Of a stretch of DNA of 64,000 nucleotides, positions 8,436 through 17,088 are shown one piece after another. The stretch's first letter is position 1. Each line of letters starts with the position of its first letter. The stretch lies in NCBI RefSeq assembly GCF_030010375.1, contig NZ_JASCRY010000002.1:186001-250000 (forward strand), written 5' to 3'. The notes beneath the pieces are model-generated. The model saw nothing but the letters and a program-made list of their open reading frames with translations. It was not told the DNA's origin and searched no databases. This DNA comes from Flavobacterium yafengii. Lineage in GTDB: Bacteria > Bacteroidota > Bacteroidia > Flavobacteriales > Flavobacteriaceae. The position numbers and the translations under genes are program-made.

Positions 8436-9335
8436 ATGAAAAAATTAATTCCAGTATACGTTAGAGTACCTGTTATTTTCTTTGCTGTAATGATGGCAAT
8501 GGAATATTTCATAGATTCAGGAGATCGACCTGCTTTTATAAAATTTCCAATGGTGTCTGTATTCTTATTCGTGTTCCTTTTCCTTTTGATAGCGATAGAA
8601 ATTACGATGAAAGCAGTTGATACTATTACCTATCACTTATTGACTGAGGAACAAAAAGCTCAATTAAATGAAACAAATGATTTGAGCTTCAAGGATAGTC
8701 AGTGGTACAAAAACCTGATGGAGAAATTGACTAATAATGAGCCATTAGCGAATGAAGATCAGTTATTATTAGAACATGATTACGACGGAATAAAAGAATT
8801 AGATAACAATTTACCGCCTTGGTGGGTGTATTTATTCTATGCTTGTATCGTTTTTGGGGTTGTTTACATGGTTCGATACGAAGTTTTAGGAGCTGACAAT
8901 CAAGAAATGGAACTTAAAAAAGAAGTGGCTCAAGCCAAAATTGATATAGCTGAATACATGAAAACGGCTCCGGACATGATGGATGAAAAAACGGTGACCT
9001 TGTTGACAGATCCTGCTGATTTAGCTGCTGGAAAAGAAATTTTCACTACTAATTGTGCCGCTTGTCACAGAGCTGACGGTGGAGGACAAATTGGACCAAA
9101 TCTAACGGATGAGCAATGGATTTTAGGTGGTGGAATAAAAAATATATTTCATACTCTGGTAAATGGAGGACGTGACGGAAAAGGAATGATTTCTTGGAAA
9201 GGAACATTGAAACCTAAAGAAATGCAAAAAGTTGCCAGTTATATTTTATCCTTAAAAGGAAGCAATCCACCAGATGCTAAAGCTGCGGAAGGGGAAGTTT
9301 GGGTGGAAGAAAATGTTACAGTTGCAGTTAAATAA
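8436..9335 (+). CDS. ccoP: cbb3 cytochrome c oxidase subunit CcoP (one haem c)
   Basis: A 299-residue membrane-anchored cytochrome. It has two N-terminal hydrophobic segments (about 8-30 and 34-55), a second membrane region after PPWWVYLF (about residue 130), which is the FixP N-domain, and a periplasmic cytochrome c domain (about 195-285) with CAACH. Only one CxxCH is present, whereas the proteobacterial CcoP has two. It accepts electrons for CcoO. It is the last structural gene of the oxidase and is followed by ccoG and ccoH. Confidence 0.92.
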   Translation: MKKLIPVYVRVPVIFFAVMMAMEYFIDSGDRPAFIKFPMVSVFLFVFLFLLIAIEITMKAVDTITYHLLTEEQKAQLNETNDLSFKDSQWYKNLMEKLTNNEPLANEDQLLLEHDYDGIKELDNNLPPWWVYLFYACIVFGVVYMVRYEVLGADNQEMELKKEVAQAKIDIAEYMKTAPDMMDEKTVTLLTDPADLAAGKEIFTTNCAACHRADGGGQIGPNLTDEQWILGGGIKNIFHTLVNGGRDGKGMISWKGTLKPKEMQKVASYILSLKGSNPPDAKAAEGEVWVEENVTVAVK

Positions 9336-9411
9336 CAATTAGAAACACACGTTTTTATTTAGCTTAAGAATTTTAATGATTATTTTGAACTTGTGTTTTA
9401 AATAAAAAAAA

Positions 9412-10830
9412 ATGTCAAAATTACCAGACGAAGCTTTTAGAGATACCATCGGGACGATTGATGAAGAAGGAAATAGAAAATTTATTTTCCCAAAAAAGCC
9501 TTCAGGAAAGTTTTATGATTACAGGAAATGGGTGAGTTATTTTTTACTGATTGTACTTGTTGCAAATCCTTTTATGAAGATAAATGGGAACCAGTTCATG
9601 ATGTTCAATATATTGGAGCGTCGATTTAATATTTTCGGATTTCCATTTTGGCCACAGGATATTTATCTGTTCGTTCTTTTTATGATTATTGGCGTCGTTT
9701 TCGTCATTCTTTTTACGGTGATTTATGGACGAATATTTTGCGGATGGATTTGTCCGCAGACCATCTTTTTAGAAATGGTTTTCCGCAGAATTGAATATTG
9801 GATTGAAGGTGATCGTGGTGCTCAAATTCGTTTGGAAAAACAAGAATGGAATGCAGAGAAAATCAGAAAAAAAGCCTTTAAATGGACAATTTTCTTAATC
9901 ATTTCTTTTTTTATTGCAAATGTTTTTCTGGCGTATCTTATCAGCAGTGATAAGTTGCTTTTAATGATTGAAGAAGGGCCTGAAAATCATCTGAGTACTT
10001 TAGTTTCTTTATTGATTTTTACAGGAGTTTTCTATTTTATTTTTGCTTGGTTTAGAGAACAAGTTTGTATTATTGCCTGTCCTTACGGAAGATTACAAGG
10101 CGTTTTATTAGACGATAAATCGATAAATGTAGCGTACGATTTTGTTCGTGGCGAAAAAGAAGTGGGCAGGGCTAAATTCAACAAACAAGAGGATAGAGCT
10201 GCTACCGGAAAAGGCGATTGTATCGATTGCAAGCAATGTGTAAATGTTTGTCCAACTGGAATTGATATCAGAAACGGGACACAGATGGAATGTATCAATT
10301 GTACCGCTTGTATTGATGAATGTGATACGATTATGGACGGTATAGGATTGCCAAAAGGACTGATTCGTTATGCATCAGAAGATGAAATCGAGAACAAAGT
10401 AAAGTTCAAGTTCACGCCAAGAATGAAAGGGTATTCGGCCGTATTATTCATATTGACAGGAATTTTGATTGGATTATTGTTCTTGCGTTCTGATGTTGAA
10501 GCCAGCATTTTGAGGCTACCAGGTCAGTTATTCGAACACAAAGGCGAAAATATCAGCAACATTTATACTTTTAAAATTATCAATAAAACCAACACTGATT
10601 TTAATGATATCCATTTCAAATTGGTGGGCATAAAAGGAACTTTAAAAGTGGTTGGGAAGCAAGATTTAAAAGTACCAAAACAAGGAATGAACGGAGGAAC
10701 GCTGTTTGTTGAAATCAATCAAAATTTATTGGACAGCGATAAAACAAAACTGAAAATTGAGGTTTATAATGGAGATGAAAAAATTGAAACCAGCGCCACT
10801 AACTTTTTAAGTCCGAGAAGTTTTGATTAA
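9412..10830 (+). CDS. ccoG: cbb3 oxidase accessory ferredoxin-like protein CcoG
   Basis: A 472-residue membrane iron-sulfur protein (FixG/RdxA). Membrane segments occupy about 38-55, 80-105, 155-180, 190-215 and 345-362. Cysteine motifs are FCGWICPQT, CIIACPYG and two ferredoxin sites, CIDCKQCVNVCP and CINCTACIDEC. The C-terminal 100 residues form an Ig-like domain outside the membrane. CcoG is thought to reduce copper for delivery to CcoN. It lies 76 bp after ccoP in the same direction as the oxidase genes. Confidence 0.94.
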   Translation: MSKLPDEAFRDTIGTIDEEGNRKFIFPKKPSGKFYDYRKWVSYFLLIVLVANPFMKINGNQFMMFNILERRFNIFGFPFWPQDIYLFVLFMIIGVVFVILFTVIYGRIFCGWICPQTIFLEMVFRRIEYWIEGDRGAQIRLEKQEWNAEKIRKKAFKWTIFLIISFFIANVFLAYLISSDKLLLMIEEGPENHLSTLVSLLIFTGVFYFIFAWFREQVCIIACPYGRLQGVLLDDKSINVAYDFVRGEKEVGRAKFNKQEDRAATGKGDCIDCKQCVNVCPTGIDIRNGTQMECINCTACIDECDTIMDGIGLPKGLIRYASEDEIENKVKFKFTPRMKGYSAVLFILTGILIGLLFLRSDVEASILRLPGQLFEHKGENISNIYTFKIINKTNTDFNDIHFKLVGIKGTLKVVGKQDLKVPKQGMNGGTLFVEINQNLLDSDKTKLKIEVYNGDEKIETSATNFLSPRSFD

Positions 10831-10873
10831 TATCCTTTTAATCTAGGATTAGAATTTATAAAAAAAATAGATC

Positions 10874-11326
10874 ATGAAAATTAGCTGGGGAACAGGAATC
10901 GTAATCGCTTTTGGGTTGTTTATAACCTTCATTTTGTATTTTGTTTTTACGGTACAATCCGATTCAAAATATGATAATGAGTTAGTTGTAGAAGAATATT
11001 ACAAACATGATGCACATTTTGGAGATGAAATGGCTCGTGTTCAAAATGTAGCAAATTTGGCTGAAAAGCCAACAATAAATAGTGTTTCAAATGGAATTGA
11101 AATAACATTTCCAAAAGTATTTATTCCAAAAAATATCAAAGGTAAAGTGTCCCTTTACAGACCGTCTAACAAAAAATTAGATTTTGAAATTCCAATTTCA
11201 CTATCTGATGCTACTACTTTGCTCATACCTAAAAAAAGTTTGGCAGGCGGTCGATGGGACATTAATATGGAATGGCAATATGAAGGAAAATCATATTTGT
11301 CTAAAGAAACGATATATATCAATTAG
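10874..11326 (+). CDS. ccoH: FixH/CcoH family protein
   Basis: A 150-residue protein with a single N-terminal membrane helix (about 5-27) and a periplasmic beta-rich domain containing KYDNELVVEEYYK and GRWDINMEW, as in FixH. CcoH takes part in late assembly of cbb3 oxidase. It is 43 bp downstream of ccoG. A possible terminator overlaps its stop codon. Confidence 0.88.
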   Translation: MKISWGTGIVIAFGLFITFILYFVFTVQSDSKYDNELVVEEYYKHDAHFGDEMARVQNVANLAEKPTINSVSNGIEITFPKVFIPKNIKGKVSLYRPSNKKLDFEIPISLSDATTLLIPKKSLAGGRWDINMEWQYEGKSYLSKETIYIN

Positions 11327-11382
11327 TCTTAAAGTCAAAAGTCAGAAAGGTCATCAATTGGCTTTAAGACTTTTAATTTTAT
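11325..11382 (+). terminator. Possible terminator after ccoH
   Basis: A perfect 10-bp inverted repeat (11325-11334 with 11362-11371) with a long 27-nt loop is followed by a T-rich run. The loop is long, so this may be only a partial attenuator before the next gene. Confidence 0.4.
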
Positions 11383-11399
11383 GACATTAGAATAAAAAA

Positions 11400-12101
11400 A
11401 TGCTTTACACTGCCTTCATTTTCGGTTTAATAAGTAGTTTTCACTGCATTGGAATGTGTGGTCCTATTGCTATGATGTTGCCCGTAGACAGAACGAATCA
11501 GACTAAAAAAGCGACTCAAATCATCACCTATCATTTAGGAAGATTAACGGCTTACACCACAATAGGCTTTGTTTTTGGACTGCTAGGAAAAGGTTTTTTT
11601 ATGGCTGGTTTGCAACAGAATTTATCCATATTCATTGGTGTTGCCATGATTCTTATAGTTTTAACGCCTGATGAAATTTTTGCGAAATACAATTTTTCAA
11701 AACCAGTTTTTAAATTAATTTCTAAAATCAAAACGGCTTTAGGAAGTCAGTTTAGAAATAAGAGTTATAAATCCCTGTTCACTATTGGTTTACTGAATGG
11801 TTTTTTGCCTTGCGGAATGGTTTATGTCGCCTTGTTTGGCGCCATTGCCATGCAAAGTGAAAGTCTTGGGGTTTTGTATATGATTTTATTCGGATTAGGA
11901 ACCGTTCCCATGATGAGCAGCGTCGTGTATATCAATTCATTCTTAACGGTGCCTATTCGAAACCGAATCCAGAAAGCGATTCCTTATGTAGCGGTATGCA
12001 TTGGTTGCTTATTTATTTTAAGAGGATTGGGATTGGGGATTCCTTATATTTCCCCGTCGAATATGAGTTTGTTTATTCAATCTGACCCGAATTGTCATTA
12101 A
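11400..12101 (+). CDS. TauE/SafE-like (DsbD_2-type) membrane protein linked to cbb3 assembly
   Basis: A 233-residue protein with about six membrane helices. The first helix carries SFHCIGMCGP (Cys at about 17 and 21) and the fourth carries FLPCGM, the conserved cysteine pattern of the UreH/DsbD_2-like branch often annotated sulfite exporter TauE/SafE. In many Bacteroidota and Proteobacteria this branch sits next to ccoGHS, and a copper-handling or thiol-redox role in cbb3 assembly is more likely here than sulfite export. That role is inferred from context and cysteines. The stop is followed by a terminator shared with hemN. Confidence 0.8.
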   Translation: MLYTAFIFGLISSFHCIGMCGPIAMMLPVDRTNQTKKATQIITYHLGRLTAYTTIGFVFGLLGKGFFMAGLQQNLSIFIGVAMILIVLTPDEIFAKYNFSKPVFKLISKIKTALGSQFRNKSYKSLFTIGLLNGFLPCGMVYVALFGAIAMQSESLGVLYMILFGLGTVPMMSSVVYINSFLTVPIRNRIQKAIPYVAVCIGCLFILRGLGLGIPYISPSNMSLFIQSDPNCH

Positions 12102-12123
12102 TTTTTTCATAAGTTAAGCATAG

Positions 12124-12152
12124 AAAAAACACGCCATTTAGCGTGCTTTTTT
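12124..12152. terminator. Bidirectional terminator between cco cluster and hemN
   Basis: CACGC (12130-12134) pairs with GCGTG (12141-12145). An A-run on the left and a T-run on the right make it usable on both strands, as expected between convergent genes. Confidence 0.75.
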
Positions 12153-12173
12153 GTTTTGTAAGATTGTGAAACA

Positions 12174-13538
12174 TTAGATTGTCATCGAAAATAATTCGGT
12201 TTCCGGTGCTTTTCTTTTCAAACGTAAATCAAATGCCATACAAATATTTCGAACATAAGGTTTCCCTTTTTCTGTAACGGTGATGCCATTGTCTTTAATG
12301 ATTACTAAACCATCATTTTCCATTTCTTTCAATTGAATTAATACGTCTGGAATTTCATTGAAATACCCCTCTTTATTTTTCCAGGAAGTTTCAAATTGGC
12401 ACATTAAATTCAGAATGTGTTTTCTGATGATGAGGTCTTCATTGGTCAATAAATGTCCTCTGAAAACTGGTAATTTGTTCCATTCTAGTATTTGATAATA
12501 GTCTTCCAGATTTTTTACATTCTGTGCAAAACTATACCAACTGTCACTGATGGAAGAAACTCCCAATCCAATCATTAATTGTGTTTTTGAAGAGCTGTAG
12601 CCCATGAAATTGCGATGTAATGTTCCATTATTAAAGGCTTTATACAAACTATCCGTTTCCAAAGCAAAATGATCCATTCCTATTTCATGATACCCGTTTT
12701 CATACAATAATTTTTTACCGGTTTCATAAAGCATTCTCTTTTTATCATCTTTTGGAATGTCTTCGTCATTAAAACCGCGTTGTCCATTTCCCTTAATCCA
12801 AGGAACGTGCGCGTAACTATAGAATGCCAATCGATCGGGTTGCAATGATTTTGTTTTCTCAATCGTATCAATTACATCTTCTACTTCCTGAAATGGCAAT
12901 CCAAAAATGATGTCATGACCTATGGAAGTATACCCAATTTCTCGAGCCCAAAACGTAACTTTTGCCACATTATGAAAAGGCTGCAAACGGTGAATTGCTT
13001 TCTGAACTTTCTCTGAATAGTCCTGAACACCAAAACTCACTCTTCTAAAACCTAAATCGTAAAGCTTTTGCAAATGTTCATGCGTCGTGTTATTCGGATG
13101 ACCTTCAAAACTAAACTCGTGATCTTTGGCTTTTTTGGCATGAACAAAAATACCATTTATTAAATCCTCTAAATTCTTTGTCGAAAAAAACGTTGGAGTT
13201 CCTCCACCCAAATGAATCTCTTTTATAGTTGGTTTTTCTCCAAGAATTTTACAATATAATGTCCATTCTTTCAAAACTGCTTCTATGTATGGATTTTCAA
13301 CTCCATGATTCTTGGTAATACGCTTGTTACAGCCACAAAAAGTACATAAGCTTTCGCAAAAAGGCAAATGGATATACAAACTAATGCCTTCTGAAGAATT
13401 ACTTTCTCTAAATGATTTCTTTAGCGTTTCAGCCCAAATGGCATCTGAAAAATCAGTTTCATCCCAATAGGGAACCGTTGGATAACTGGTGTATCTGGGG
13501 CCTGGAACATTGTATTTTTGAATTAAAGAATTTTTCAT
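12174..13538 (-). CDS. hemN: Oxygen-independent coproporphyrinogen III oxidase HemN
   Basis: A 454-residue radical SAM enzyme that decarboxylates coproporphyrinogen III to protoporphyrinogen IX without oxygen. The cluster motif C61-x3-C65-x2-C68-x-C70 is the HemN signature, including the fourth cysteine. GGGTP and the C-terminal HemN domain are also present. It supplies haem when oxygen is scarce, which fits its place beside the cbb3 genes and the Fnr-like palindrome 53 bp upstream of its start codon. Confidence 0.95.
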   Translation of the reverse strand: MKNSLIQKYNVPGPRYTSYPTVPYWDETDFSDAIWAETLKKSFRESNSSEGISLYIHLPFCESLCTFCGCNKRITKNHGVENPYIEAVLKEWTLYCKILGEKPTIKEIHLGGGTPTFFSTKNLEDLINGIFVHAKKAKDHEFSFEGHPNNTTHEHLQKLYDLGFRRVSFGVQDYSEKVQKAIHRLQPFHNVAKVTFWAREIGYTSIGHDIIFGLPFQEVEDVIDTIEKTKSLQPDRLAFYSYAHVPWIKGNGQRGFNDEDIPKDDKKRMLYETGKKLLYENGYHEIGMDHFALETDSLYKAFNNGTLHRNFMGYSSSKTQLMIGLGVSSISDSWYSFAQNVKNLEDYYQILEWNKLPVFRGHLLTNEDLIIRKHILNLMCQFETSWKNKEGYFNEIPDVLIQLKEMENDGLVIIKDNGITVTEKGKPYVRNICMAFDLRLKRKAPETELFSMTI

Positions 13539-13560
13539 AGCGAAGTCATTTAATATTAAT

Positions 13561-13568
13561 CAAAAGTA
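13561..13568 (-). promoter_or_regulatory. -7 promoter box of hemN
   Basis: TACTTTTG on the minus strand is a perfect TAnnTTTG, 22 bp from the Fnr-like palindrome. Predicted transcription start is near 13556. Confidence 0.65.
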
Positions 13569-13590
13569 AAACGACTGCTCAACTATTAAA

Positions 13591-13604
13591 ATGATAATTA
13601 TCAT
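13591..13604. promoter_or_regulatory. Fnr-like binding palindrome upstream of hemN
   Basis: ATGATAATTATCAT is a perfect palindrome of the same form as those at 3211 and 5740. Its centre is 41.5 bp upstream of the transcription start predicted from the box at 13561. Confidence 0.75.
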
Positions 13605-13621
13605 ATTGAAAAAACCTTTCA

Positions 13622-13652
13622 TAAAAAAAGAGGCTTATAAAGCCTCTTTTTT
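13622..13652. terminator. Bidirectional hairpin terminator
   Basis: GAGGCT (13630-13635) pairs with AGCCTC (13641-13646) with a run of seven A before and six T after. On the minus strand it ends the gene at 13669-14145 and isolates it from hemN. Confidence 0.8.
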
Positions 13653-13668
13653 AGAACAAAACAGTTTT

Positions 13669-14145
13669 TTAAACCGTAAGGCAATCCTGAATCATTTTTG
13701 TCCATTTTTTGGCTAGTTGATGATCTTCATACAAACAAACTTGACCAATTTGATCATTTTCAATTTTATAAAATGAAATAGATTCTATTTTTTTAGCTTC
13801 TTTGTATTGAAATTCAAATTCAATTTTTACAATCGTATCACTATTATTCTCTGTTGTTGGAACAAGTTTGCAGGATTGAACTGTATTTAAATCTACAAAA
13901 GAAACAACTTCTTCCTTTGCATTAAAATCGATCAAAAGAAATCCTTTATTTTTTTCGTCTAAAGCCAATACTTTTTTGTTTTGTGTTTCGGTCAATTCAA
14001 AATTAAAATGATTGTTTTGACTAAACTTATTTTTTATGGCTTTAATTTTTGCTTTGTTAATTGAAGATGACCTCATGGAATAAATTAGAGGAATAGCAAT
14101 TATTAAAGTTAGTACAAGGCCAATTATTGTTACTGATGTATCCAT
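13669..14145 (-). CDS. Unknown single-pass membrane protein
   Basis: 158 residues with one N-terminal hydrophobic segment (about 5-24, ending in YSMRSSS) and a soluble, mostly beta-predicted C-terminal part with no cysteines other than at about 93 and 140. I do not recognise a family. The N-terminus looks like a signal anchor, placing the soluble part on one face of the inner membrane. It is a single gene followed by a strong terminator; the gene at 14257 lies upstream in the same direction. Confidence 0.7.
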   Translation of the reverse strand: MDTSVTIIGLVLTLIIAIPLIYSMRSSSINKAKIKAIKNKFSQNNHFNFELTETQNKKVLALDEKNKGFLLIDFNAKEEVVSFVDLNTVQSCKLVPTTENNSDTIVKIEFEFQYKEAKKIESISFYKIENDQIGQVCLYEDHQLAKKWTKMIQDCLTV

Positions 14146-14256
14146 TTTTTTTATTTTTTAGTTATTTGTAAAGCATGATAAGTTGAACTGAAAACCAAAA
14201 GGAATCAATTCAAAAGGGAAGATTAGATCTTCTAATTACGAAATCAGTGCTTCAAA

Positions 14257-14604
14257 TCACCAAAAAAAATGGAAGGGAAAGAGTAGGAGCGAAACCATCT
14301 CACATCGATTGATGTCTTGTTTCGCGAAACGAATAAAGAATGTGCTAATTTTAAAATCCGGAATTGCAATCAGAAAATTTTCTAGATATTTTGCAATGGT
14401 GTAATCAGGAGTTTTATGATAGGAAGTAAATGTATTACTAACTTGAGGTTGTATGAAATCTGAAGAATGAATGCTGTCAACATAAACCGAAGAGCTTGAT
14501 TTCTTTAATTGGATGGTGTGAATGGGAGCTTCACTTGCACTCAAGGCAAATAAAAAAGCTATTAAAAGCCCAATAAAAACAACTATTTTTCGAAACCAAT
14601 TCAT
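14257..14604 (-). CDS. Small exported protein of unknown function
   Basis: 115 residues. The first 24 form a signal peptide or anchor (MNWFRK then a hydrophobic run to ALSASEA). The mature part is rich in Ser, Ile and Phe and ends in a second hydrophobic stretch, SLLLFPFHFFW, at the extreme C-terminus. I recognise no family. The frame is complete with ATG and stop, but coding support is weaker than for its neighbours. No partner genes are evident. Confidence 0.55.
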   Translation of the reverse strand: MNWFRKIVVFIGLLIAFLFALSASEAPIHTIQLKKSSSSVYVDSIHSSDFIQPQVSNTFTSYHKTPDYTIAKYLENFLIAIPDFKISTFFIRFAKQDINRCEMVSLLLFPFHFFW

Positions 14605-14691
14605 TTTGCAAATCTAAAATTTGTCACTCGATTTATATAATTTTTTCTAATAAATGAAAGTTAAAGTTTAGTGTTAGATAGTTTTCTTCCA

Positions 14692-14730
14692 TAAAAAAAC
14701 CTCGAACTGTTTAAGAACGAGGTTTCTATT
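14692..14730. terminator. Bidirectional hairpin terminator
   Basis: AACCTCG (14698-14704) pairs with CGAGGTT (14718-14724), with an A-run before it. On the minus strand this gives a stem followed by a T-run and ends the DUF349 gene. Confidence 0.75.
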
Positions 14731-14748
14731 TTTAACGATTATTGAAAT

Positions 14749-16761
14749 TTACTGTTGGTTTAAATTTCTCAATTGTTTTAATTTTTCTTTCCAAACATCA
14801 AGGCTTTCCTTGTGAATAGCAATGTTTTTACGAACTTCTAATACAATAGAATTTTCTTTTTTTGCATTTCTGGTATTGGTAAAGAATTGAATGTTATTTT
14901 CCAATTGGAAAATTTCATTTTGAACTTCGTCAATCTTACGCATTAGGAAAATCTTTTCGTTATCCAGTTTTCGAGTGTCATTACTTTCAGACAAATGATC
15001 CATTCTATTCGCAAAACGCATCATATCAGTATCTTTTTTGCTCAAACTCAATTTTTCAAAAAGGGCATCCAGGATTTTATTGAATTTCCCTTCAATATGC
15101 CTTCTTGGGAAAGGCACTTTTCCGAAGTTTTTCCAGGTTTCGATATGCAATTTGATAGCATCCAAATCTGTTTTGTGATCTCCGGTCAACTGAAATTCTC
15201 TCAACGTTTCCAAGTAGGCTTTTTTATTATCAAAAGCTTCCACTTCTTCACCGTTTTCCTCATTCTTTTGCTCTTTTAATTTGTCAAAATAATGATTGCA
15301 GGCATCTTTAAACTCTTTCCAGATTTTATCTGAATATTTTCTTGGCACATGTCCTATCTGTTTCCACTCATCCTGAATTTGTTTCATGATAGGCGTAGTC
15401 ACAGCAAAATCAACACTTTCTTGCAATTCTTTTGCTTTAGCAACAAGAACCGTTTTCTTGCTTAAATTGTCGTTTTGATCTTTCTTTATGTCTTTATAAA
15501 ATGAATTTTTGAAAGAATTAAAATTTCTGACAGCAGTTTTAAAACCAGCCCAAGTTTCCTCATTCACATCCGATGGCACTTTTCCGGCAGAGAAAAAAGC
15601 AGTACGCAAGGCTTCCACTTTTTCTATTTGAGCCAGCCATTGTGTATGCGCATTTACTTTTTCAGTAGCCAAAACTTCAATTTTGGCAATAATTTCTTTT
15701 TTCTTTTCTAAATTCTCAAGTTCCGTTCCTCTTTGATTTTCGAACAAAACCTCACGTTTATCATGCATTTGTTTGGTCAAATCGCTAAACTTGTTCCAAA
15801 TCGCGTCACGATGTTCTCTGGAAACAGGACCAATGTCTTCTTTCCAAATTCTATGTAAATCCTGTAGTTCTCTGAATGCTTTGTTGATATCGGCTTCATT
15901 CACCAATTCTTCTACACGCGCTACAATTTTTTGTTTTTGCTCTAAATTATGTTTGAAATCTAAATCTCTGGCTTCTCGGTCTAAATGCAGATAATCGTAG
16001 AAATTTTCCACATGAAAATGGAAATTGTTCCAAACGTGGTTGTATTTATCTTTTGGAATCGGTCCGGCAGTTTTCCATCGTTCTCTTAAATCATTAAAAT
16101 GTTTTAAAGTGTCTTTGATGTTTTCCTGAGGGTTAATCAACTCTTTCAATTCTTCAACAATAGCCAAACGGTTTTCTAAATTTGTTTTTAGATTCGTTTG
16201 TAAACTCTTGAAATGGGTATTTTTAGTATCTCTAAAAAGAGAATAATATTTATCAAAACTTGTTTTTAGTGGAGAATGATATTGAAATTCTTCATTTGGA
16301 TCTTGATTTTCAGCTAGAAACTCTTCTTTTTTCTCTTCAAGAAGGTGATTGTATTTAGCCAAAAATGCTTTTTTGATTTCCTCAATATGTTCCTTAAAAG
16401 ACATCACTTTTTCATTAGAAACTAAACTTTTCAGTTCGTCTACCAGTGCTTCAAGTGACAAGGTATCATAATCCTGCATTGGAATTTCATGACGCTCCTT
16501 CAACGTTTCATCTTCACTTTCGGCAGCATTTGTTTCGGCAATAGCATCTAGTACAGTCTGGTTTTCAGTCTCTGTAATAGGTTCGTTCGCTAGCAACTCT
16601 ACATCATTTAGAGTTACATCATTATCTTCTGCAGGAATAGTAGTAACAATGTCACTAGTTTCCGTTTCCAAAACTTCTGGTTCTAATGGAGTAGATTCAA
16701 CAGAATTGTGTTCTAAATTTCCATCTGCCTCAAGCAGGTTATCATTCTTTTCTTCTAACAT
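14749..16761 (-). CDS. DUF349 repeat protein
   Basis: About 670 residues, very acidic at the N-terminus (about 1-110) and then a chain of five DUF349 units. The units are recognisable by the recurring pattern W-K-x2-G-x-V/I-P near ERWKTAGPIP, RIWKEDIGPV, AFFSAGKVP, EWKQIGHVP and TWKNFGKVPF. A coiled coil forms the C-terminus. The family is predicted to be helical and cytoplasmic and has no settled function. The frame is open to an ATG at 16821, but the ATG at 16761 gives a natural start, and a TATCTTTC sequence near 16801-16808 resembles a -7 box between them. Confidence 0.9.
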   Translation of the reverse strand: MLEEKNDNLLEADGNLEHNSVESTPLEPEVLETETSDIVTTIPAEDNDVTLNDVELLANEPITETENQTVLDAIAETNAAESEDETLKERHEIPMQDYDTLSLEALVDELKSLVSNEKVMSFKEHIEEIKKAFLAKYNHLLEEKKEEFLAENQDPNEEFQYHSPLKTSFDKYYSLFRDTKNTHFKSLQTNLKTNLENRLAIVEELKELINPQENIKDTLKHFNDLRERWKTAGPIPKDKYNHVWNNFHFHVENFYDYLHLDREARDLDFKHNLEQKQKIVARVEELVNEADINKAFRELQDLHRIWKEDIGPVSREHRDAIWNKFSDLTKQMHDKREVLFENQRGTELENLEKKKEIIAKIEVLATEKVNAHTQWLAQIEKVEALRTAFFSAGKVPSDVNEETWAGFKTAVRNFNSFKNSFYKDIKKDQNDNLSKKTVLVAKAKELQESVDFAVTTPIMKQIQDEWKQIGHVPRKYSDKIWKEFKDACNHYFDKLKEQKNEENGEEVEAFDNKKAYLETLREFQLTGDHKTDLDAIKLHIETWKNFGKVPFPRRHIEGKFNKILDALFEKLSLSKKDTDMMRFANRMDHLSESNDTRKLDNEKIFLMRKIDEVQNEIFQLENNIQFFTNTRNAKKENSIVLEVRKNIAIHKESLDVWKEKLKQLRNLNQQ

Positions 16762-16879
16762 TTTTTCAATGTGTAAGGTTTCTATTTTTTTTATCGAACA
16801 CGAAAGATAGTAAAGGAGCACGAAATTTCAAAATAAATCCTTTATTTATAGTCGTTTTAGGTTAGCAAATAGTTCTTTT

Positions 16880-16962
16880 TGAAGCAATTTCCTGCTGTTC
16901 GCTGTATCTTTTTTGCCTCTGAATAACGAGGCAAAAAAGGATGCCGCTTCCATCAGGGCTAG
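16880..16962 (+). repeat. Dispersed hairpin repeat, copy A
   Basis: Flanks align with the copies at 19357, 40838 and 62618 (read on the opposite strand): a GNAGCNATTTCC-type end, a central hairpin (16909-16919 pairs with 16928-16938), then GGAT and a CAGGGCTA-type end. The hairpin sequence itself differs between copies. Confidence 0.7.
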
Positions 16963-17018
16963 GGTTTTGGGAATTCAATTGTAATTTTTTTTCTCAAGTT
17001 CGATATGTTATTGCAAAC

Positions 17019-17047
17019 AAAAAACCACTCAAAAAGAGTGGTTTTTT
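17019..17047. terminator. Bidirectional hairpin terminator
   Basis: A 12-bp perfect stem (17019-17030 with 17036-17047) with loop AAAAA carries A and T runs at its ends. It ends the TPR-aroE operon on the minus strand. Confidence 0.85.
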
Positions 17048-17088
17048 ACGTACTCAAATACGTGTAAGAAGTTAACTCCGTATTTATA

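Noticed and set aside
11184..11384. 66-codon frame overlapping ccoH
   Set aside because: It overlaps the well-supported end of ccoH in another frame and runs into the hairpin; no membrane or family signal.
12680..12871. 63-codon frame on the minus strand inside hemN
   Set aside because: Same strand but out of frame within hemN; no independent support.
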